Positions 37,077 to 47,410 of a DNA stretch of 63,900 bases are shown one piece after another. How positions within the stretch are numbered: the first letter of the stretch is position 1; the number at the start of each line of letters is the position of its first letter. A program made the translations under genes and the position numbers. The notes under the pieces are model-generated. The model was not told where the DNA came from and searched no databases. It saw nothing but the letters and a program-made list of their open reading frames with translations. Source of the stretch: Poronia punctata (taxonomy: Eukaryota; Ascomycota; Sordariomycetes; Xylariales; Xylariaceae); the NCBI GenBank assembly GCA_022579005.1, contig MU401665.1, positions 1 through 63,900 of the forward strand, read 5' to 3'.

Positions 37077-38392
37077 TGTCCGGTAAAAATTACGCTACAA
37101 ATTTATTAGTCACAACTCACAAGTCTCTACACAGTACCTTTAGGAGAAGTATACTCGTACTCTAGTTTCTCATAGCTTTCAATATCAAGATCGTGGGCTA
37201 CACATATCAACAGGATAGCATTGTTGGATGACTGACTGACTGACTGATTTTGAAATGAGGGATCTACTTGCAAGTACGAGGAGGGACTACGGATTACCTT
37301 GTCATAAAAAAGGATTAGGTAATCTAGTTCCCAACCTAGGTGGGTCCGGGTATTAGCTTCTCAAGGTAGTCTAGTCTAGGACTCTTGGTAGGAGAAACAA
37401 GGAACCATCCATAGGCCATATCCGACACTTCGGAATGCAGGTTGGTTACGCCCTACTCTATCTAACCTAGCGAAAAGCCACATTGGAATCGTGAGAAACA
37501 TTTGCCACGACATAAATTGGAAATGGAAAAGGATAAATACACGTGGGAAGAAGGGGGGGAGGGGGGGAGGGGGGGGGGGATAGCCAATCCATAACGATCA
37601 CATACTCGTAGGTGCACCTAGCAAACCTGCAAGACGAGCGCCTTAAGGTAGCTTCAGCCATCTCCAACCAAGAAACTGCAATATCGGTATAATAGGTATG
37701 GTAGGCAGCAGCATTCTAGCTTGACAATAGCGCTTACTAGGGGGTCCACCCTAGTACATACCACTCATAAAGTACCTACTAGGTACATTAAAGTTTCAGC
37801 AATTCACGGTACCTACTTGCACAGTACTTTCTCTTGTCAGCCCTACCGCCCCATCCCTTCTAGCAGTCGGACTCTCCCCACGTTTCTCCGTCACCTCCCC
37901 CAGGAGAACCCAGGCTACAACGTCTTATCGTACCGGTCATACACCAGCCACATTATAGCCATAAGGTGCAAGTGCCGTCTTTATTCTTAACTCGATTTGT
38001 TGCCACTATTCTTTCATTGTCAAAGGTTGGGAATCTCTGGAGGCCTTTCGTGTGTACAACACCAGGAAACCGAGATCTCTCCTCTCTGGAGAACCGACTT
38101 GATTGCAAGAGACAGAATCTACGAAACATCACCGCGCCTAGGTTTCGTTTCCGTCAAACGTTTCCGTGGACGAATATCTCTTTTAATAGAACGGCCAGAG
38201 CCACTCGTTATTTCCTGCGGTGAGAATACAGGCTTGATGAAACTAGGTACATGCAATATGGGGACATCGCTTTTGTTAGGCACATGCTCGGCTCGCCCCA
38301 AATTCTCTTGTCAGATCGCTACTAGTACCTAGTCTAGCTGGCCTTTTCCCCTAATACTGAACTGGACTGGCGAGGTTTTGACTCTTGAGACT
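37077..38392. other. Intergenic DNA and likely promoter/5' leader of the bZIP gene
   Basis: About 1.3 kb without a supportable gene; the short frames here overlap each other and lack domains. It holds a G-rich tract (37553-37579) and many GTAGGTA/TACCTA words of the kind common between genes in these fungi. Part of 38000-38392 may be transcribed leader, which could carry upstream ORFs. Confidence 0.5.
37553..37579 (+). other. G-quadruplex-type tract
   Basis: G7-A-G7-A-G11 in 27 bases, with only two interruptions. Such a run can fold as a G-quadruplex on the plus strand. It lies about 0.8 kb upstream of the bZIP start codon. Confidence 0.85.
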
Positions 38393-40807
38393 ATGTCGGA
38401 TTCAGGGTATAATAACCACGACCCAGGTCCCAATTATATGATTAATCGGTATTCATCATCTCACCCCCCGGACTCCCGTCAGTCACCGTCTCAGCCCCAG
38501 ACACAAACCCGTACCCAGACTTGCGCCCACGCCGACGCCCAAGGTCCTCATCCTCAATCGCCCCATCCTTCTCGCTCCCAACAATGCAACCGGCAGCAGT
38601 ACCGTCCAGTCCCAGTCACACCCTATAGCAGCAACATAGGTTATACGATTACAGCGCCAGCCTTGGACGGTCTTCGCTCCACTTTTAACCTGAATGGTGG
38701 ACATCCACATGCAACCATCCATCCTGGTCCGTTGTTAGTCGACCAAGATATCAGTATCGCAGAGCCAGCGAGGCCGCCAGACTTTTCTTCCAGCCTCAGT
38801 TGGAATACTGCGAGGGAGAGTCCATCTCAGAAAAAGAATAGCCACTTCGAACTGACACCAGACCTTACTCCCGGCCAGACTGAGCAATCTAATATGCGGG
38901 TTCTCACCGGATCCTTGAATGTGCTCAGTGCTGAGCAGTATGACGATGGCCGATACGAAAGAGGCCACCGTCTAGCCAAACACGGCGCCCATTCTATCGT
39001 CAAGGCAGCTCAAGCTTCCAATCCTAAAAAGCGAGCGAGGAAGGTAGCGCAGAACGAACAAAGCGATGCAGCAGAAGAGGTCAAGAGAGCGAGAGGCCGG
39101 CCTCGGTTGGAAACTGGCGACCAACACGACATGAGGGAAGTAAGTTTGGAGGCTCATTATCAGCACCAAGTTTGCATTTCAAATAAAAGTGTCTTGACCC
39201 TTGGAGAGGTTCTGTCAAGAGACCCTATCCCCCACGCAGCTATAATGTGCACAGCCCGGAGAGGAAATAAACTAATATATAATTAGCGAAGGAAAGAGCA
39301 AATACGTCTTGCGCAGAGGGCGTATCGTAACCGTAAGGAGACTGCTATTTCCGATCTAGAAGCCAGAGTGGCCGAACTCGAGGCTGGAACGGAGATGCTC
39401 AGGCATAAATTCCAGAGTTTGCTGCTCGAATATGTGGATCAGCATTCAATAAGCGTGGAGGTCCCCGAACTTCGCCGGCGTTTACAGCAATTCCGGTCAC
39501 TCCTAGGCCAGATGACCGAGCCAAAGACACCTAGGAGTGAAGTTCCAAGTCCTGACGCCGAGTTGCACGATGTACTCTCGGCTGATCACGTGGTGCCCGA
39601 GGTGAAAATGAGCGCCGGAGCATCTGCTCCACCGTCCAACTCGACGCAGGCACCACAGCAACTGTACGGAGGAATAATCGTAACTCACGAACCCGAGGTA
39701 GAAGAAACAATTCGCGGATCTTCAAACGGCGCGGCCGACAAGAACAAGAACAATGAAATATACACTGTCGTGAGTACGCCAAGCGTGACCAACTCGAGCT
39801 ATGGCTTCAGCCTGGAACTCTTCAATAACCCGATGCTGGACCAGTGGGTGTTTCCGCCCTTTCAGTCGCTCGCATTGCCCGATTCGGGCGCACATTTCGA
39901 GACCACGTTAGCCCGAAAGCTACACCGACGCGCGACGGAAAATGCGGCGAAACTCCTGACGCTGGAGAGCGTGCCGTATGAAATTATGCACCGTGCTTTC
40001 GGCTTCGTAAGGAACTACACCACTCTCGACGAAATCAAGGACCGGGTTATGGTCACCCTGGCCAAGAGGCGCAACGAAGACCTGAATATGTACATGCATC
40101 CCTTCCACCACATGGGCGGGTCAGGGACTCACTTTATGAGCGATGAGAAGAACGGCTCTTATCCGACTGGGGCGCCATTCCCAACGACTGGATTAGGAAT
40201 GGGCCCGTTTACCCAGCGAGTTACGATGGTGCGTGACGAACTCCTCGATACCCTGCAACACACACAGTTCCCCGGCTGGCAAGGCGACTGGTATGACTCG
40301 TACGACGTGGAGAAACTCCTAGAGTCCTTCAACCTGCCACCCGAGGGAGAAGGCTTCGTGGACGTGCCGCCGGGCGATTTCTACCATGACCCTCTCGAGA
40401 ACAAGCAGGGGACAACACAGGACTCGGTCCCGAATGGCGCTTCGACCCAGTTCACCACCACATCACCCAGCGCTACTGATCCCATGTTGGTGTCGACGAC
40501 GGCGGAACATGCCGTGGGTAGTAGTAGTAGTAGTAGCGATGCCAGATATCCCTCATCCGTGTCCAGCATCGGCACCATGTTCACCACCGTGCCTGTGACG
40601 GCCGAGATGTGGAACAATAACCCGAGCACCAGCATGGCCATGGACGTTAATTTCTTCCAGTCCCTTCCCGGAGGCATGACTTCCCCCCTCGCCTTCGACA
40701 ATATTGGGGTCGCCGCCGTGTTCGATCTCCAAACTCGTTTTTCCTTCCTTTCGCAGCCGCCCAAGAGAGTTTGGTTTAGTTTGGAAAAGTTTATTGAGAG
40801 TGAGTAA
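38393..40807 (+). CDS. bZIP transcription factor with AT-hook-like motif
   Basis: Two exons, 38393-39139 and 39287-40807 (intron 147 bp, donor GTAAGT, acceptor TTAG), giving 755 residues. The intron falls at the edge of the DNA-binding region. Exon 1 ends with ARGRPRLET (an AT-hook-like GRP core) and exon 2 opens with the basic region RRKEQIRLAQRAYRNRKE (residues 250-267), followed by a short leucine-type coil (SDLEARVAELEAG, then MLRHKF). The QRAYRNRKE form is typical of a fungal bZIP group that carries a GRPRLE leader. The first 230 residues are Pro/Gln/Ser-rich and low in complexity, and a serine run (from the GTA/AGT repeat at 40518-40538) lies in the C-terminal half; both are likely activation or linker regions. 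I chose ATG 38393 because the frame's upstream extension has no ATG. Expected to act in the nucleus; target genes unknown. Confidence 0.9.
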
Positions 40808-41751
40808 TGTTATACCCCTCCCTCACGCGCTTTGCCAGCCAAAAAAAAAAAAAAAAAAAAAGGTCCCGTCTTTATCTAACCGATGACACGGTATAGCACT
40901 CGGTTCTGAAGGCACATGTGCCGGTCGCGGGCCGGCCTTTAGGAAACACGATATTGTGGCGGCATTTTGGAAAGCTGCTAGATCGGAACCTGAATAACAG
41001 TGGGAGAGAAAGATATTTTGATGGTGACGATGGTGATGCTACCATATTCGTGGTAGGTAATTTGTTCGCAGTTTGTGTTTCGTGGGTGTTATAGTTCACG
41101 CGGGTGTGTGTTGGTTTATTGTTATAGAAGGAGGAAAAAAACATGGGCACATCTTGTATTTTACCCAGGTTACTGTAGGAATAAGTCTCTTGGGAAAAGA
41201 CGCTACTAGTGTCTAGAGAAAAATATTATACCATTTGCATTTTTTATACATATCGTAGCCAACCGACCCTTTCCAAGCACACGGACGCCTATGTCATGCC
41301 TCTTTTATACAAGATCATTTTGGTAAATTGTACATGGGTATTCTTCGTTTTTGCCACATGGGCCAGCCTTGTTTTCTACAGTTACAGGAGCGTATGCCCT
41401 TCGATTCCTTTCATCCTTGTCCCTTTATAATACCAGTAGTCATACACCCCATTATTTGAGGGCCGTCGATAAAACCTGCCAGGTGGTATCTGTATCTCCT
41501 CCTCTTCCTAATTAATGTCAAGCCCTCGTCGGATGTTAGATATATGTACTATCGTGGCTCTTCTTCTCATGAGAGCTCTCGTTACGTGTTGGTTTCGTTT
41601 GCATGCTGCTCTATGCTTCATCGTCCTTTCGGAACCCATAAAGGGGAGTCAGTTGTAATTCCTTGTTGTCCTCTTCCTTAATAGGGTCGATGCCCATTTC
41701 TGTTCCAAGTAAGTGTCTCTCTCTCTTCGCCTTCGCCGTACCTAGTACGGG
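40808..41751. other. Intergenic DNA between bZIP and the LYR-like gene
   Basis: Shared 3' space of two convergent genes. A run of 21 A (40841-40861) starts 33 bases after the bZIP stop codon. Short frames at 40872-41430 are unsupported. Confidence 0.6.
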
Positions 41752-42941
41752 TCACGATCTTCGCTTCTTGCTGGTCTGAAGCTCATCGTTACTTGTGCCA
41801 TCCGAGCCATCTTCTTCCGCAGCGGACAGTTTTGGTTTCGGTTTTGATTTCGGTTCTTCCAAGCCAGGGAATAATTCCCTCCAATTCTCGCCATGGAGTT
41901 TCGTCATCTTTTCATTCCACGCCGGCCATTTCTCCGGGTCCCTACAAGCCTCCTCGGCCTCGGCAAGGGCCCTCTCCTTCTGGACGAGGCGACGCAAGGC
42001 AGCAGTGCGTTCGATTTGTTCCAGGCGCAATTTGCTCATGTTGTTCCACAGTTGCGCCAAGCCATATTTATCGACGAAATGGGCGTACGTGTCCGCGTCT
42101 TGGCCCGCGTCCGTATCTGTATCCGTATCTGTATCTGTATCCAAATCAGGCAAGCTGAGCTCGGGTAGGAAATCCTCGTCCAGGGATGTCAAGATGGATT
42201 TCTGTATGCCCGCGTAACCCGTGTCCTGGTGGCCTTTTACCCTTTCCTCCGATGAAGGGGGAGGAAGTGGTTTGGGCTCGAGTCCTTGCGCGAGCCGCTC
42301 CATGTTAAGGTCCCACATGTCCTCATCCTCGGCGACCGGTCGCCATACGGTGGCCATGTGCACCAGTGCGTCCCCAAGGCCGACCTGGGTTTTCAACTTC
42401 TTCCTGATCCACATTGATAACGAGACGGGCTGCGGCTTCTTGAACCGTACGAAGGAGTATTCGGGCCTCGCGACCAGGACGGGAACGTGCCGGATACCGG
42501 ACCCGCCAAGCTGGGAAGCTGGCCTCGGACGCTCGGGGGTGATGAATGTAGCCGGCGGGGAGGGTTTTCCCGGCGTGGATGGCGGTGGTATTTTCACCAG
42601 GAGCGGGGTGGTTGACGGTCGTGTCCTGGGTGGCCGGATCGGGGGCGGGTGGGCTTGGCTGCGTTTACGTCTCCCGAGCTGCTCTTCGAGAAAGGATACG
42701 ATCGAACTGTGTTGCTTGGACGACGGCGTAGTTGATGCCACGTGGAGTACCGAGACCATGCGATACCCGGCTTGGAGCGCCGGGTAAACGAGCCGTGGGC
42801 TTACGTCGTTGATGTTCCGGCGGAACGCTCGTTCTACGTGGATCGCTACGGGGTTCTTCCCCGGACCCCAGCCGTTCGCCAGTCTATCTGGCAGGGAGAC
42901 ATGTTTTGCGAGGCGTAGGAGCGCGCGGTATAGAGCAAGAC
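41752..42941 (-). CDS. LYR-motif / DUF1763-like fungal protein (first exon unresolved)
   Basis: The last exon runs from the acceptor CAG (42942-42944) to TGA at 41752-41754 and codes for about 396 residues. It opens with a LALYRALLRLAKH segment, an LYR-type motif of the kind found in small mitochondrial assembly factors. AWGPGKNP-like (GWGPGKNP), RAFRRN, SPRLVYPAL and PLLVKIPPP blocks follow, which I recall from a fungal DUF1763 family. The C-terminal half is charged, with a (DT)n stretch from a GTATCT-type repeat near 42100-42140, and ends KKRRS. The coding frame meets a stop just upstream of 42941, so at least one 5' exon must exist. Candidate starts lie at 43025-43029, but no donor fits cleanly and I leave it open. 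Function unknown; mitochondrial location is only an inference from the LYR motif. Confidence 0.65.
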
Positions 42942-44002
42942 CTGGATTTTAGAAAAAGAAAAGAATTTATCAGACATGTTTCAGCTGGCACACGAGGATA
43001 CAACATCGGAGAGGAGGGAAGCCATACATGCTACCCGATGTTTTGAGTTCCGAGCCGGAATAAACCGTGAAATTTTGGGGGTAACGAATTTATATAGTCG
43101 CTCTTCCGCGTCACCTTCGTACAAGAACATTGTGACGGACTAAACAGAAGTAGTGGCATTGCGCCCAGTGACAAGGAATTGGGCTTATCCTGTGCGGTTG
43201 GAAACTTCGTTCGACATTGCTACACGTTTGTGCATGTCGGTTTGCGCCGGTCTGCACGGACTTGGAGCTTCAACAAAAAGTAGAATTGGCTCCACCGTAA
43301 AGTCGCATCTACGACAGTACGTGTAGGATGTCTCCCGGATGCCGTCTAGGTTAGGCGGTCTAGACTACACCGGTACGTATCCACGTGTAATTGCTTCATT
43401 ACTTCCTTAATCCCCCTAAATAAAAGAGTTTCCAGGCTATCAATTGCATATATGTATATAAAAGGCAGTATGCCACCAATGAAAGTCGCTCTTTACAAGC
43501 GCCGAGCGGCAGCAACTATGACGCAAAGTTCAAACGCACCTGGTCAACCAAAAGATGAGTAAAGTAGGTAGGATTCTTGACCTATCGTAATGCATATCAG
43601 TCAGAGTCGCTTTTTTTAATCTACTGTGTACGTGATAGGTTTCTACCTTCTCTGTCAGGCACATTGACTCATATTCAACACCTTGTCGAGTATTCCTACG
43701 ATCCTTCTGGCACTACGTATGTTCCCCATCTGGAACCTAGGCCAAATGCACGTTATTTGCAAGGGTGGGCTGCCAATACCGTGTGTAGTGAGATTCTTCT
43801 TGGCGATGTCACAGCAAACGTATGTAACTAGGTAGTTGCGAGTCACGACGGGACCCCGTACGTCAGTGGTCCTTCAGACTCATACACGTATAATTGCTCA
43901 TTAAAGATAGCAGTATTCATTATGCATGTTGCAGGCGTCATATGTACTAAAGTACCTAGCCTATAGATCGTTTGTCTGCCCAGTGCCCACCAAGACTAAG
44001 TA
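42942..44002. other. Intergenic DNA containing the 5' end of the LYR-like gene
   Basis: The missing first exon(s) of the minus-strand gene should lie in the first 100-200 bases. The rest shows no supportable gene. A TATATAAAAGG word at 43455-43465 precedes a 30-codon frame (43470 onwards) too closely to be its TATA box. Confidence 0.5.
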
Positions 44003-44084
44003 TAGCACTCTATCAAGGGGGTTAGGTTCGATTCCTAACAGCGCTATTAGGATTCGCTTAGTAGCTCATTTAGTAGCGCTGTCA
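44003..44084 (+). ncRNA. tRNA-like unit in permuted order (T-arm then D-arm), copy 1
   Basis: A perfect T-arm, stem TTAGG/CCTAA around loop TTCGATT (44022-44038, a Pol III B-box), is followed by AGCGCTA. It is then followed by a D-arm/A-box-like TAGTAGCTCATTTAGTAG (about 44060-44077) and AGCGCTG. The order is the reverse of a normal tRNA. A second, poorly paired B-box (GTTCGATTCC) occurs at about 44129-44138. No complete cloverleaf can be drawn, so I regard this as a tRNA-derived repeat or pseudogene rather than a working tRNA. Confidence 0.45.
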
Positions 44085-44306
44085 GCAAAGTAGCTGTGCC
44101 CCTTGCATTGGAGCTTTGAGGTCAACCGTTCGATTCCTACCCGTCTCGTCTTTTCGACTAACTAAAAAAGAGTGCCCTAACTGCGCAGGGGGTATGTAAT
44201 CACCTAATAAGAAATAGGGCAAACAGGTATGCTGTGTGCTACCGACTGTCACTCCCCTCTGCTGCGTAAGGTGCGGGGGCGCACCTACTTCTGCTAATAT
44301 CTACTA

Positions 44307-44433
44307 AGTGTAGCACACTCTATCAAGGGGGTTAGGTTCGATTCCTAACAGCGCTACCAAATAAGCTACCAAGCGAATACCAATAGCACTGTCAGGAATC
44401 GAACCTAACCCCCTTAATAAAGTGTGCCACACT
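44307..44433. repeat. 49-bp inverted repeat built from the tRNA-like unit, copy 2
   Basis: Arms 44307-44355 and 44385-44433 are complementary at 44 of 49 positions, with a 29-base loop. The five differences are all transitions. Each arm contains the same TTAGGTTCGATTCCT T-arm. The loop plus second arm, read on the minus strand, repeats the T-arm then D-arm order of copy 1. Transcribed, it would form a long hairpin; as DNA it is a cruciform candidate. Confidence 0.8.
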
Positions 44434-44602
44434 CAGTCCGAGTACTAACATCCCAGACGACCCCGATATATTCACAGTATAACCGACTTGCGTTGTCACC
44501 AGTCTACATCGCCGTCACACCCTGTTTCTATTCAACCAGGCAACCTAGTAATTCATCGAAAGGGAAACTTGGGCAGCGTCTTTTTCTTCCCCACGACCAA
44601 AC

Positions 44603-46471
44603 ATGGTACCCTTGCGCAAGTCAGCTCCAGCAAAGCTCAATGCGCTCCCTGCCGATATCTTGATAATAATTCTGGGTTACTTGGACACGGCCCAGAGTGT
44701 CGCTCACCTCGCAGCCACTTGCAAAGGGCTATACCAATTCGTGTTCAACGGTGGATGGCGTATATTCGTCACGGGTCGCTTCAGCAGCTTGAAGCTACCC
44801 AACCTGGCCTCGGATGGCGACTGGTTCGAGCTAGCCCAGGCCTTGACCGGCCAGTCACGCGATTGGGATAGGAGGGCTTTCATCTTCCATTCACTCTCAC
44901 CTCCCCAGACCCGCCGACCCAATGGACGCCGAATCCACGGGGCTCAGTCTATACCGGGAAACATCATTGTGGATGCCCATATGCACAGAACCGGTTCTTT
45001 GGATGAAGAACTTGTACTATGGGGAGCCGGTGAGGATATTCTGGGCCGTATCCGACGGAAGGATCGGAGCTCGGTCGTGACCGAAAACTGGCACTGCTAC
45101 AAAGGAGCCGAGACTGGATTCACAGCGGGAAAGGATGATACTACGGCTATAAGTATCCTTAAAGGGAGGCATTACGCCGAGGATCCGGGCTTCGAGGCGG
45201 TGGTCGGAAGGGCGAATGGCGACTTACGCTTATTCTCAGCCGGAGATGCCAACTTCGGCCACACCTTGATAAATTTTCGCCCTTCTCCATCGTCCACCAC
45301 GGAGCAGCGTGAGATCCAGACAATTGATATAGAAGCTGGCTCGAACCTCCTTGCGGCTGGTACCAGAGAAAATGTCTTCCTTTACTCCATCCCCGGCCAT
45401 GACGAAGGAGGTGGCGCCCACGAAACCGAGCCACCATGTGTCAATCCTCTTACTGCCGTTTCCCTCAGAAATACACCCAAGTCGCCGTCTTTCGACTATA
45501 TCCGAGCTGCAAGGTTCCTTAACAAAGACACCGTCGCGGTAGCCTCGAATGGCAGCTTTCACCCAATCCAACTGTTGCACGTAACTCCAGCTGGTCTAGA
45601 AGTCTCTCAAGCAGCCAGCATGCCGAGCGAATATCCTCAAATGATGTCGAGCCCTCGAACTGTCAGGGCACTTCTCCCAGTTGACACGAGATCTGTTGCG
45701 GGTGGCAGCACCAACGTGGTGCTAAGCTCTTGGGACGATGGTACTATCCGTCTCCAAGATCTGCGGACCCCATCCCCAATAGATCGCATCTACCAGGATA
45801 ACTTCGAGGTCTCTACACCGATAAACGCGCTGGTTTCTCACGGCTTGGAGAGATTTGTCGCCGGAAGTGCCTTTTCCCATATGTTGAAGATATTCGACTA
45901 CCGTTGGCCTAAAGGGTATTATCATACGGACTCATTACCCTGCTCCAACGTCAGTCCGTATCCCCTGCCGAAACCGCCAACTCTCGTCCCAGAACCATAT
46001 CACGACAAGAGGCCGCGGTGTAACCATATGACCGGCCGACTGTGCCGGTGGCACGCTTTATCCCGTCACGACTTCTACCGTCCTAATTGCAACATATATC
46101 TGCCCTTCCGCAACTACGCAAGCTCTCCAATTTACTCCCTGGCAAAACCATCTGATGTCTCTCCCAGCATTTACGCCGGCCTTTCTGGCCTGCTCGTCGA
46201 AGTTACCCTGAAAAGCGGTGCTCAGACTTCTACCGCCGTGCCCGCCGTTGACGCGCCGTACATCCGGCAAAAGGGCAAAGTCGCGATTCTGGAGACGGGA
46301 GACGGTTCAGCTATATCTGACGTCTCCAAATGCCAGCGTGTACCAGAGATCCGGAGACAGTCATTTAGCAACCGGGAGGGTGAAGGTTCGATCGCAAGAC
46401 GACAGCATCGCCTCGACGAGGCCTTACAGGATCCTCGAGAATGGCAGGAACTTACGATTAGACTATCTTGA
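44603..46471 (+). CDS. F-box / WD-repeat protein
   Basis: A single exon of 622 residues starting at an ATG with no competing upstream in-frame ATG nearby. Residues about 12-50 form an F-box (LPADILIIILGYLDTAQSV, then LAATCKGLYQFV), the segment that binds Skp1 in SCF ubiquitin ligases. From about residue 185 to 545 there are degenerate propeller-type repeats (AVVGRANGDLRLFSAG, LLAAGTRENVFLYSIP, VVLSSWDDGTIRLQDLR, FVAGSAFSHMLKIFDYR). The likely role is a substrate receptor that delivers targets to SCF, but the substrate cannot be told. The C-terminal 80 residues are charged and end in EALQDPREWQELTIRLS. The start lies only about 170 bases from the tRNA-like inverted repeat, which therefore falls in its promoter or leader. 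Confidence 0.85.
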   Translation: MVPLRKSAPAKLNALPADILIIILGYLDTAQSVAHLAATCKGLYQFVFNGGWRIFVTGRFSSLKLPNLASDGDWFELAQALTGQSRDWDRRAFIFHSLSPPQTRRPNGRRIHGAQSIPGNIIVDAHMHRTGSLDEELVLWGAGEDILGRIRRKDRSSVVTENWHCYKGAETGFTAGKDDTTAISILKGRHYAEDPGFEAVVGRANGDLRLFSAGDANFGHTLINFRPSPSSTTEQREIQTIDIEAGSNLLAAGTRENVFLYSIPGHDEGGGAHETEPPCVNPLTAVSLRNTPKSPSFDYIRAARFLNKDTVAVASNGSFHPIQLLHVTPAGLEVSQAASMPSEYPQMMSSPRTVRALLPVDTRSVAGGSTNVVLSSWDDGTIRLQDLRTPSPIDRIYQDNFEVSTPINALVSHGLERFVAGSAFSHMLKIFDYRWPKGYYHTDSLPCSNVSPYPLPKPPTLVPEPYHDKRPRCNHMTGRLCRWHALSRHDFYRPNCNIYLPFRNYASSPIYSLAKPSDVSPSIYAGLSGLLVEVTLKSGAQTSTAVPAVDAPYIRQKGKVAILETGDGSAISDVSKCQRVPEIRRQSFSNREGEGSIARRQHRLDEALQDPREWQELTIRLS

Positions 46472-46886
46472 TTACATAAGCTGGTAGGGGAAAGATTTCT
46501 AATAGAGCTCTTCTCATTTGCCGCAATAGATTTCACTAGAGTAGAGATGTTACGGGGGGGTTTTTTTTTTCTTTTTCTTTTTATCCTTCCTTATAGGGTG
46601 GATTTGATAATGACAGGACAGCTGATGGACTATAGATACTGAAGAATACTTTCTCACTTTACGATTACTGATATCATTTTTGCCAAAAGAAGAGTTCACT
46701 TTGGATGTCGTTTTCATTGGAAAAAGAGTGTAAACTAGTGGGAACATACATAAACCTAGAGTTGGCCAGAATGAATGACATGACTACCTAGTTAGGTACC
46801 TAATCCGATAGATCTTCTTCTTTCTTCCATGGGCCCCCTTTTTATCTTCTCTTCCACTCTTCTCTCATCATATATCTTAATCCCAT
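46472..46886. other. Intergenic DNA between convergent F-box and lectin genes
   Basis: Shared 3' region, with homopolymer runs (G7 directly followed by T-rich sequence at 46554-46583). No gene is supported. Confidence 0.6.
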
Positions 46887-47357
46887 CTATTTCTTCTGGG
46901 TCTGGCTAGCCCAGATAGGAGTCCCCTTGTAAACGACGACGTTGCCATCATTCTGCACAGCTACGATGCAAGTGCTATCACCCGTGGGATTAGCTGTGTC
47001 GGTGGCCCAGGTTGGCGTTCCATTGCTATCACTACATTTTTATACCATTACATTAGTACAAAAACAAGAGTTTGTATAGTAAGAGAGAGAGGGAGAAAGA
47101 AGGGAGGGAGGAAGGGAGGAAGGAAGGAAGGAAGGAAGGAAAACGTACTAAAGACAAAGATTCCCATCACCCTGCATTTGAATCCCCTTCATGTTGTGAT
47201 TCTGATCGGGCGTGTTCTGCCACTGGCATATGCCGCCCCAGTAGACGGCGATCTTGCCGTCTTCCTGCATCTTGAACTCGACCGAGCCGTCTTCGCTGAA
47301 GAGGCTGTTGCCTTTGAGGAGCCATTCTCCGTTTCCGAGGGTGTTGTGGGAAGGCAT
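46887..47357 (-). CDS. Small bulb-type (GNA-like) mannose-binding lectin
   Basis: Two exons on the minus strand, 47357-47149 and 47031-46887, giving 117 residues. The intron (47032-47148) has donor GTACGT, branch TACTAAT and acceptor GTAG. Three copies of the lectin carbohydrate-site motif QxDxNxVxY are present: QEDGKIAVY (31-39, Asn replaced by Lys), QGDGNLCLY (62-70) and QNDGNVVVY (96-104). This is the threefold beta-prism II fold at its usual minimal length of about 110 residues. There is no signal peptide or membrane segment, so the protein is probably cytosolic or leaves by an unconventional route. In this family such lectins bind mannose and may serve defence, adhesion or storage; which applies here is unknown. 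The second and third sites look intact, the first is probably weakened. Confidence 0.88.
47081..47143. repeat. 63-nt pure purine run with GGAA microsatellite, inside the lectin intron
   Basis: Every base is A or G, ending in five to six GGAA units. On the coding (minus) strand it is a CCTT pyrimidine run that starts just after the donor GTACGTTTTCC. It may affect splicing or form triplex (H-) DNA. Confidence 0.85.
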
Positions 47358-47410
47358 TTTTGTGTGGTGTGTGGTGTGTTTTGTTTGTAGTTGGTTTGTT
47401 GTCTTTGGTT

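Noticed and set aside
40841..40861. A21 run as a sign of a retroposed gene copy
   Set aside because: The bZIP gene keeps its intron and no flanking duplication was found; the run is more likely a simple homopolymer.
42221..42787. 188-residue plus-strand frame
   Set aside because: Antisense to the LYR/DUF1763-like exon, whose minus-strand product has family-like blocks; the plus frame has none.
43470..43562. 30-codon frame after a TATATAAAA word
   Set aside because: The ATG is too close to the supposed TATA box, and the peptide resembles nothing I know.
44048..44150. Possible complete tRNA gene using the D-arm-like segment and the B-box at about 44130
   Set aside because: The T-stem (AACCG with CCTAC) and acceptor ends do not pair, so no cloverleaf forms.
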